A stretch of 64,000 nt of DNA, from assembly GCA_015067485.1 (NCBI GenBank), contig SVMJ01000003.1:1-64000 (forward strand), in the 5' to 3' direction. A model generated the notes under the pieces. It made no database searches. It saw nothing but the letters and a program-made list of their open reading frames with translations, and had not been told where the DNA came from. Position 1 is the first letter of the stretch. Every line of letters starts with the position of its first letter. Shown piece by piece: positions 57,581 to 64,000 of this stretch. This stretch comes from Oscillospiraceae bacterium (GTDB taxonomy: Bacteria; Bacillota; Clostridia; Oscillospirales; JAAYXM01). A program made the position numbers and the translations under genes.

Positions 57581-58519
57581 TTAGATCAATCCTGTCAAAA
57601 CCGCATATAAGAGCGGAATCGTGAAAATACATATTGTGTGCGAAATCATTGCCATAGAAGCACCGGTCGAAGTATCGCCACCGTATGCGGCAGGAAATAC
57701 CACGGTATTTACTCCGAGCGGGGTGCCAAATGCGAACAATGTCAAAAACAAAATCATGGGATCTGCGCCAAGCAAAGAAAGTACCGCAATGTACAACGTC
57801 GGAAATACCAAAAGGCGCAAACCGGTTGCAATGTATACGCGTTTATTATTGATCATTTTGCGCAGGTCATACTGACCGATAATAAACCCTGTCAAAATCA
57901 TTGCAACAGGCCCCATGCAGGACGCACAATTCTGAATCGTGGTAGTGAGAAAAGCTGGAACAATCGATTTTGCGCCTGTCAGACCCAAAACGATGCCAAT
58001 TCCAATTGAAATAACGGTCGGATTCAGCAAGTTCTGCCAGAACGTCTTCCGCTTTTCTTTCGGGATCATGATGACAGTACCCCAGGTATAAACAACAAAG
58101 CAAAGTGGTAATACATACAGCATATACGAATAAAGTGCTTCCGCACCCATCACCGCGGGCACGATTGCCATTCCCATATAACTGAAATTCCCGAACACCA
58201 GCGCATAGCGGTAGATATTTCTTTGATACAAATCGCTTGCAAATGCTTTCGACAGTGGCATCGCAATCGCAAATGCAAGTACCAGGGTTAAGATACAATA
58301 TAAAATCACGTTGCGGTTTTCGCTCAGCGATACGATCGAGCAATATTCCACAAATGTATTGATGATAACCGCCGGGATGAAGAAGTAGTTTTCGAGCCGA
58401 GACAGAACAGTCGCAGCACTATCGGGCAGGATGTCCTTTTTCTTCGCAACAAAACCGATCAACATATAGGAAAACAACACCAACATCGCATTGAGTGTTG
58501 CAGAAAATGTCTCAAACAC
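57581..58519 (-). CDS. AEC family transporter (auxin efflux carrier/malate permease type)
   Basis: FETFSATLNAMLVLFSYMLIGFVAKKKDILPDSA; ~10 TM; likely GTG start at 58519. Confidence 0.88.
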   Translation of the reverse strand: MFETFSATLNAMLVLFSYMLIGFVAKKKDILPDSAATVLSRLENYFFIPAVIINTFVEYCSIVSLSENRNVILYCILTLVLAFAIAMPLSKAFASDLYQRNIYRYALVFGNFSYMGMAIVPAVMGAEALYSYMLYVLPLCFVVYTWGTVIMIPKEKRKTFWQNLLNPTVISIGIGIVLGLTGAKSIVPAFLTTTIQNCASCMGPVAMILTGFIIGQYDLRKMINNKRVYIATGLRLLVFPTLYIAVLSLLGADPMILFLTLFAFGTPLGVNTVVFPAAYGGDTSTGASMAMISHTICIFTIPLLYAVLTGLI

Positions 58520-58590
58520 TGATAGATCCTCCATGTGAATTTTTTATTCACGCAATTTTACCATAAAACGAAGAAATACACAAGTGATGT

Positions 58591-58624
58591 AAAAAAAACA
58601 CCGTCTTTCGACGGTGTTTTTTTT
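58591..58624. terminator. Bidirectional terminator
   Basis: AAAAAAAACACCGTC-TTTC-GACGGTGTTTTTTTT. Confidence 0.88.
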
Positions 58625-58630
58625 ACATTC

Positions 58631-59938
58631 TTACTTTCCTGCCTGCATTTCTGCAACGGATTCCAAAACAGCATCTGCCATGTACTGGAGCTGTTCGTCG
58701 CTGAGACCGTAAAGCGGCAAATGGGTGAAGCGCTTGTAGAACACTTCTTCACAGACCGGGCAGGTCTTTGCGATTGCATCCTGGTCGTAACCCATATCAG
58801 CAACGACCTGGAAGCGGTAAAGCGGACCGAAGTGAGCGATCTGGGTAACACCCTTTTCTTCCAATTTCTTCTTCAGAACCTGAATGTCTCCCCCAGCCTT
58901 TGCCGGATCGATCTGCAACAGATACAGATGGAAGGTGGGTTTAATTTCGTCATTGCCCAAATCCTGCGGAATAATGGCATCGTTTGCTTTGAAACGGTTG
59001 GTCAAGTATTCTGCCGCTCTTCTGCGTTCTGCAATGATTTCTTCGTTACGAGCGATCTGCAGGGTGAGACCGAGACCTTGAATTTCTGTGGTCGAGTAGT
59101 TGAGTGCAACAAACGGCTTTTCTTTGCCCGGGATCGGGGTAATGTTATAAAGCCAGTCTTTGATCGGCGCAGAGAAATCCATGCCCAAGAATCTTGCTCG
59201 CTTCATATGATCACCAAATCCCGGGATATTGGTGGTCGCAATACCACCTTCACCGAAGGAAGTGATGTTCTTGACTTCGTGCATGCTGAATGCCGCAAAG
59301 TCACCGATGGTTCCGATCTTCTTGCCCTTATACATAGCACCGAAAGCGTGTGCCGCATCTTCAAGCACCAAAATATCATGCTTCTTTGCAAGCTCCATGA
59401 TCGGATCCAGATCTACCGGATAACCACCAATATGCACCGGAACGATCATTTTGGTCTTCGGCGTAATCTTCTTTGCAACGTCTGCCGGATCCATGTTGAT
59501 GGTCTTCGGGTCAACATCGGCAAAGACAAGTTTTGCACCAACCGACAACGGATATGCCATGGTAGCAACAAAAGTGATCGCAGGAACGATGACTTCGTCG
59601 CCTTCCTTCAGATTTGCATACTTATACGCGATTTCGAAACCGGAAGTTGCATTGGTAACGAAAGTGGAAGTGGTGGTGCCGAGATACTCGTTACAAGCAG
59701 TTTCCGCTTCTTCTACCTTGGAAGCCAAAGAGAGTTTTCCCGGAGGAGTGGAAATGTCGGACAATTTCTTGACCTGTTCCCAAACAGCCGCGATTGCGTT
59801 ATCATACGCTTCGCCGCTTCCCTGCATCAGGAAACGAATGATCTCCATCAAGTCTGCCGCGTTGTAGTTTTCACCTACTGCAGCCCACGGAACTTTGGTA
59901 GCTCCTGTGTTGTAACGAAAGTCAGTTGTTTTTTTCAT
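58631..59938 (-). CDS. DegT/DnrJ/EryC1/StrS family aminotransferase
   Basis: GDEVIVPAITFVATMAYPLSVGAKLVFADVD, LEDAAHAFGAMYKGKKIGTIGDFAAFSMHEVKNITSFGEGG. Confidence 0.93.
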   Translation of the reverse strand: MKKTTDFRYNTGATKVPWAAVGENYNAADLMEIIRFLMQGSGEAYDNAIAAVWEQVKKLSDISTPPGKLSLASKVEEAETACNEYLGTTTSTFVTNATSGFEIAYKYANLKEGDEVIVPAITFVATMAYPLSVGAKLVFADVDPKTINMDPADVAKKITPKTKMIVPVHIGGYPVDLDPIMELAKKHDILVLEDAAHAFGAMYKGKKIGTIGDFAAFSMHEVKNITSFGEGGIATTNIPGFGDHMKRARFLGMDFSAPIKDWLYNITPIPGKEKPFVALNYSTTEIQGLGLTLQIARNEEIIAERRRAAEYLTNRFKANDAIIPQDLGNDEIKPTFHLYLLQIDPAKAGGDIQVLKKKLEEKGVTQIAHFGPLYRFQVVADMGYDQDAIAKTCPVCEEVFYKRFTHLPLYGLSDEQLQYMADAVLESVAEMQAGK

Positions 59939-59966
59939 GTATGTACCCTCCTAAAAATTTATGAAA

Positions 59967-60287
59967 TTAATACGCAAACGGTGCTCCGAACATCATTCCG
60001 ATCAGGAGCCCATAAATCACACAAACAAGAATTGCGATCAACACACCGACCACTGCGCCGATGATCGCACCGATTCCAACGGACTTTGCTTTCTTCGGTG
60101 TTGCATCTTTCCAAAGCAAATACAATATCAAACCCAGAAGTGGAACAAAGAACCCGAGCACTCCCCAGCCGAAACTCGAAGAGTCTTCTCGATTACCAAA
60201 CCATCTTCTGCTTTGTGCGCATCCGCAGGAGACGCAAATGACCGCTTCGTCCACCAGTTGTCTGCCACATTTGGGACAATATTTCAT
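59967..60287 (-). CDS. Zinc-ribbon single-pass/di-TM membrane protein
   Basis: MKYCPKCGRQLVDEAVICVSCGCA plus two hydrophobic segments. Confidence 0.85.
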   Translation of the reverse strand: MKYCPKCGRQLVDEAVICVSCGCAQSRRWFGNREDSSSFGWGVLGFFVPLLGLILYLLWKDATPKKAKSVGIGAIIGAVVGVLIAILVCVIYGLLIGMMFGAPFAY

Positions 60288-60318
60288 TTTGTTCACTCCT
60301 TGGACTTTTCTATATTTA

Positions 60319-60347
60319 ATCATATCGTAATATGCGGATATTGTCAA
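60319..60347 (-). promoter_or_regulatory. sigmaA-type promoter (TTGACA-17-TATGAT) for the zinc-ribbon gene
   Basis: Minus strand -35 60342-60347, -10 60319-60324. Confidence 0.8.
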
Positions 60348-60377
60348 CGAAAAACTTCAAGTTAATGTCGCTCTTAC

Positions 60378-60406
60378 TTGACATATTTTTCAAAGTCTAA
60401 TAGAAT
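60378..60406 (+). promoter_or_regulatory. sigmaA-type promoter (TTGACA-17-TAGAAT) for the DUF975 gene
   Basis: -35 60378-60383, -10 60401-60406. Confidence 0.8.
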
Positions 60407-60450
60407 AAAAGAACGTTAGCGAAATGATTATTTTTTTGGGGGTATCATGT

Positions 60451-61056
60451 ATGAACAGAGCTGAATTAAAGGCAAACGCAAAACGACAGATCAAAGGTAA
60501 CATCGGAATTCTCTTCCTGTGTTTCTTAATCTTTTATCTGATTTATTTTGCAGCAGGTTTTGTTTTGGAATTCATTCCATTTGGTAATTTGGTTTCGACA
60601 TTCATCATCTTGCCTGCATTTGCGCTCAGTATTGCGCACATTTATCTCAATCTCACCGTCGGGACCAAGCCCGCCGTTGGCGACATTTTCTGTGGATTTG
60701 ACGATTTTTGGTCTGCGTTCAAAGTAACGTTTCTCACCGCTCTCTTCGTCTTCCTGTGGTCGCTTCTCCTCATCATCCCGGGCATTGTAAAAGCATACTC
60801 GTATTATATGTCCGTGTACATCCTTGCAGAGAATAAAGGCAAACCTGCGCTTGAGTGCATCAGTGAATCCAAAGAACTTACCAACGGCCACAAAATGGAT
60901 CTCTTTGTATTGGAACTCTCGTTCATCGGTTGGGGTCTGTTGTGCATCGTAACGCTTGGCATCGCAGCCATTTGGGTTACTCCCTACATGGGCACCACAA
61001 TCGCCAACGCATACCAAGCCCTAAAAGCTGCAAAACAAACCTCATGTGTTGAATAA
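60451..61056 (+). CDS. DUF975 family integral membrane protein
   Basis: MNRAELKANAKRQIKGNIGILFLC..LLIIPGIVKAYSYYMSVYILAENKGKPALECISESKELTNGHKMDLFVLELSFIGW. Confidence 0.92.
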   Translation: MNRAELKANAKRQIKGNIGILFLCFLIFYLIYFAAGFVLEFIPFGNLVSTFIILPAFALSIAHIYLNLTVGTKPAVGDIFCGFDDFWSAFKVTFLTALFVFLWSLLLIIPGIVKAYSYYMSVYILAENKGKPALECISESKELTNGHKMDLFVLELSFIGWGLLCIVTLGIAAIWVTPYMGTTIANAYQALKAAKQTSCVE

Positions 61057-61063
61057 GAACCCG

Positions 61064-61096
61064 ACCCGACATCGCAATCAAAGATTGCGGTCGGGT
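61064..61096 (+). terminator. GC-rich hairpin downstream of the DUF975 gene
   Basis: ACCCGAC-AT-CGCAATC-AAA-GATTGCGGTCGGGT; no T tract. Confidence 0.5.
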
Positions 61097-61126
61097 ACCC
61101 CGGAACCTTGTTGTATTCACAATAAG

Positions 61127-61160
61127 AAAAGAACGGTCATCAAACGATGACCGTTCTTTT
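61127..61160. terminator. Bidirectional terminator
   Basis: AAAAGAACGGTCATC-AAAC-GATGACCGTTCTTTT. Confidence 0.88.
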
Positions 61161-63616
61161 TACTTCAGTCCTAATTTTTCTGCCGCTTCTTCACGCATTT
61201 TGTATTTGAGGATTTTTCCCGCTGCATTCATTGGGAACTCGTTTACAAACATGAAGTATCGTGGCACTTTGTGTCTTGCAATGGAAGCATTGCCAAATTC
61301 ACGCATTTCCTGATCATCGGAAGTTTCGCCCTTGTGGAGAATAATCCACGCACAGCATTCTTCGCCGTACTTTTCATCGGGAACACCGACCACCTGAACA
61401 TCGCGAACCTTCGGATGAGTCAAATAGAACTCTTCAATTTCACGCGGATAAAGGTTTTCACCTCCGCGGATGATCATGTCTTTCAGACGACCTGTAACCT
61501 TGTAATATCCGTCGGGCGTTCTCATGCAGATATCCCCCGAATGCAGCCAGCCGTCCGCATCAATCGCCTGCGCGGTCGCTTCCGGCATTTTGTAATAGCC
61601 TTTCATGATATTAAAACCACGGGCGACAAATTCACCGCTCTCACCGTCGGGCAGTTCATCACCGGTTTCCGGGTCAATGATCTTACATTCAACGCCCGGG
61701 AATGCACTACCGACTGTTTCCACGCGGTGATCGAGATCTTCGTTGACTTCACCCATGGTACAGCCGGGTGATGCCTCGGTCTGTCCGTAAACCGAAATGA
61801 TTTCGCGCATATTCATTTCGACCGATGCGCGACGCATCAAATCTGCAGGGCAGTTCGCGCCCGCCATGATACCGGTTCTCATATAAGAGAAATCGGTTTT
61901 TGCAAAATCGGGATGGTTGAACATCGCGATAAACATAGTGGGAACGCCGTTAAAGCAAGTAATTTTCTCGTTGTGCACGCAGGAAAGCGAAGATTTCGGC
62001 GAGAAATACGGAATCGGGCAAAGCGTACCGCCGTGTGTCATCATAGAAGTCATAGACAGAACCATGCCGAAGCAATGGAACATCGGCACCTGAATCATCA
62101 TGCGGTCTGCGGTGGAAAGATCCATTCTGTCGCCGATGGTTTTACCGTTATTGACGATGTTGCGATGGGTCAGCATAACACCTTTCGGGAAGCCGGTTGT
62201 GCCCGAAGTGTACTGCATATTGCAGACATCATCCGGTTTTACCAATGATGCGCGTCTGCGCACTTCTTCGCGCGGTACGAGCTCAGAGCGTGCGAGCATC
62301 TCTTCCCAAGTGAGACATCCATCCATCGAGAATCCCGCGGTAACAACATTACGCAAGAACGGCAGTTTCTTGGAATACAAAGGTTCACCCGGCTTTAGCG
62401 ATTCCAGTTCCGGACAAAGTTCCTGAATGATTTCTTTGTAGTTGATATCCTTACAGTACTCGATCATCACGAGTGTATGCGTGTCAGACTGCTTGAGCAA
62501 ATATTCGATTTCATGGATTTTGTACGCGGTGTTGACCGTGACCAGAACCGCACCAATTTTGGTAGTTGCCCAAAAAGTGATGAACCACTCCGGAATATTG
62601 GTTGCCCAAACCGCAACATGGTCGCCCGCTTTGACACCAAGCGAAATCAGCGCCGCAGCGCATTCATCCACATCTTGTCTGAACTGTTCGTATGTTCTGG
62701 TGTAATCGAGTGTGGGATACTTAAACGCATACTGATCCGGATAAGTTTCCGCCATGGTATCCAGCACGTCGGAGAATGTCGCATCAATGACTTGATACTT
62801 TTCCCAAACAAAAGTTCCCGTCTTATCACGGTTATATTGCACCACATCCGCTGACTGCTTTCCGCTCTTCAGCGCTGCAATGTAGTTCGCGAAATGCGTG
62901 AGAACAATATCGGCATCGTCGATTTCTTCGTTCCAAGCCGCACAGATATAGCCCTCGTAATTCAAGGACGAAAGCGCGTTGATCAGTTTTTTAACATCCA
63001 GTTCTCCTTCACCGATCAACACGGATTTCCCGTCTTTCAAATCGCCCAAACGGACGTATTTGATATATGCGCCAAGGTTTTTGATGGTGTCTTCGGCAGT
63101 TTCACCGGCATCAAAGTATGTACCTCTCACGTTCCAGGAAGCCCCGATCGCAGCAGAAGAAAAGTGGTTGATGATGTCTATCACATTTTCCGTGTTTGCC
63201 AGGAAGCCCACGGTTTCCAGCAAAATGCTGACGTCGGTTTTTTCCGCTTTCTTAATTGCCGCCGTGAGTTTCTCGTCCAAAACATCAAATGAAACCACAT
63301 CATCGATGCGCACGATCACATTGGAAACACCGGATGCCGCTGCCATATCCACATACTTCAAAACCAAATCGGAAGTAGTACTTTTACTGTTCACCGACTC
63401 GGGCATACGAAGTGCAGACACTGCAAGGTCGCGATTTACTAGCTTCCGCTTCGCATCGGACATACGGTCACGTCTTAAAATGCTGTCATGATGGGACTTT
63501 TGTTCTTGAATCGCATCGAAAATTTCAAATCCGGCATAACCATAGTCAAACGCACGGCAACACGCATCCAAGAAGGATGCACAAGCGACGTTTTTAGTTG
63601 AAAATACGATTTTCAT
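61160..63616 (-). CDS. Fusion protein: N-terminal TIM-barrel (xylose isomerase/AP-endonuclease-2-like) + C-terminal AMP-dependent acyl-CoA synthetase
   Basis: N-term MKIVFSTKNVACASFLDACCRAFDYGYAGFEIFDAI..VRLGDLKDGKSVLIGEGELDVKKLINALSSLNYEGYICAAWNEE; C-term MQYTSGTTGFPKGVMLTHRN, GQTEASPG, WLHSGDICMRTPDGYYKVTGRLKDMIIRGGENLYPREIEE, AAGKILKYKMR. Confidence 0.88.
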   Translation of the reverse strand: MKIVFSTKNVACASFLDACCRAFDYGYAGFEIFDAIQEQKSHHDSILRRDRMSDAKRKLVNRDLAVSALRMPESVNSKSTTSDLVLKYVDMAAASGVSNVIVRIDDVVSFDVLDEKLTAAIKKAEKTDVSILLETVGFLANTENVIDIINHFSSAAIGASWNVRGTYFDAGETAEDTIKNLGAYIKYVRLGDLKDGKSVLIGEGELDVKKLINALSSLNYEGYICAAWNEEIDDADIVLTHFANYIAALKSGKQSADVVQYNRDKTGTFVWEKYQVIDATFSDVLDTMAETYPDQYAFKYPTLDYTRTYEQFRQDVDECAAALISLGVKAGDHVAVWATNIPEWFITFWATTKIGAVLVTVNTAYKIHEIEYLLKQSDTHTLVMIEYCKDINYKEIIQELCPELESLKPGEPLYSKKLPFLRNVVTAGFSMDGCLTWEEMLARSELVPREEVRRRASLVKPDDVCNMQYTSGTTGFPKGVMLTHRNIVNNGKTIGDRMDLSTADRMMIQVPMFHCFGMVLSMTSMMTHGGTLCPIPYFSPKSSLSCVHNEKITCFNGVPTMFIAMFNHPDFAKTDFSYMRTGIMAGANCPADLMRRASVEMNMREIISVYGQTEASPGCTMGEVNEDLDHRVETVGSAFPGVECKIIDPETGDELPDGESGEFVARGFNIMKGYYKMPEATAQAIDADGWLHSGDICMRTPDGYYKVTGRLKDMIIRGGENLYPREIEEFYLTHPKVRDVQVVGVPDEKYGEECCAWIILHKGETSDDQEMREFGNASIARHKVPRYFMFVNEFPMNAAGKILKYKMREEAAEKLGLK

Positions 63617-63617
63617 C

Positions 63618-64000
63618 TTATGCCTCCTCGAATACGATCTTGTTGAGCGCGTTGATATAAGCGCGAATGCTTGCCGCAACAATGTCGGTCGAAGTGCCGT
63701 TACCGGAATAGAGTTTTCCGTTGTTGCGAAGTCTTACAAGTGCAGATCCCAGCGCTTCTTTTCCTTCGGTCAGAGCCTGGACCTGGAAGTCGTCCAGTTC
63801 ATAGTGATGCCCAATGCACTGCTCGATTGCGCGGAATGCGGAGTCAATCGGGCCATCGCCTGTGCTCACGCCGCGCATAATTTCATCATTGCAGCGCAAA
63901 ATCACCTGAGACATGGAATTGGTCACATTTCCGCAAGTAGTGGTGTAGGACTCAACGTGATAAGTAGACGGCGCCTGCATTGCAAAACTTGCGATGAGTG
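63618..64000 (-). CDS. 2-isopropylmalate/citramalate synthase, C-terminal LeuA allosteric domain (partial, runs off right edge)
   Basis: TYHVESYTTTCGNVTNSMSQVILRCNDEIMRGVSTGDGPIDSAFRAIEQCIGHHYELDDFQVQALTEGKEALGSALVRLRNNGKLYSGNGTSTDIVAASIRAYINALNKI: LeuA_dimer-type sequence; reading frame open past 63980. Confidence 0.85.
   Translation of the reverse strand, partial: LIASFAMQAPSTYHVESYTTTCGNVTNSMSQVILRCNDEIMRGVSTGDGPIDSAFRAIEQCIGHHYELDDFQVQALTEGKEALGSALVRLRNNGKLYSGNGTSTDIVAASIRAYINALNKIVFEEA

Noticed and set aside
58535-60064. 509-aa plus-strand ORF
   Set aside because: Almost entirely antisense to the well-supported DegT aminotransferase; Cys/Phe/Arg-rich composition with no recognisable domain; shadow ORF from codon bias.

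Overview
This 64 kb window is a chromosomal segment of a spore-forming Clostridia-type Firmicute, probably Oscillospirales/Ruminococcaceae-like; the taxon is inferred from gene content and synteny only. Most of it is conserved housekeeping DNA: tig-clpP-clpX-lon-engB-lysA; rplS-lepB-rbgA-rnhB-yraN-thrC; rpsB-tsf; spoIVFA/spoIVFB-like genes with a radical SAM/DUF2344 pair; guaB; gdpP-rplI-dnaB-tilS-hpt-ftsH; comEC; and an mglBAC-type sugar ABC operon. There is one tRNA-Gln(CTG). I saw no rRNA, CRISPR array, prophage or intact transposon. The most interesting regions are: (1) a probable three-gene operon (about 42.1-50.2 kb) encoding a ~2141-aa secreted heparinase II/III-like protein with an internally duplicated N-terminal module, plus two amidohydrolase-2 paralogs, one of which has lost the canonical metal ligands; (2) a TIM-barrel (xylose-isomerase-like) domain fused to an acyl-CoA synthetase; (3) an unlisted 33-aa Cys-rich membrane micropeptide whose Shine-Dalgarno sits in a perfect 10-bp stem; (4) a duplicated tRNA-Gln 3' end bounding a 140-bp hairpin-rich unit; (5) a trigger factor with a 79-aa Lys/Thr/Ala histone-like tail; (6) divergent promoters with overlapping -35 boxes; and (7) candidate r-protein leaders upstream of rplS and rpsB. 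All family calls come from reading the translations; no searches were run.
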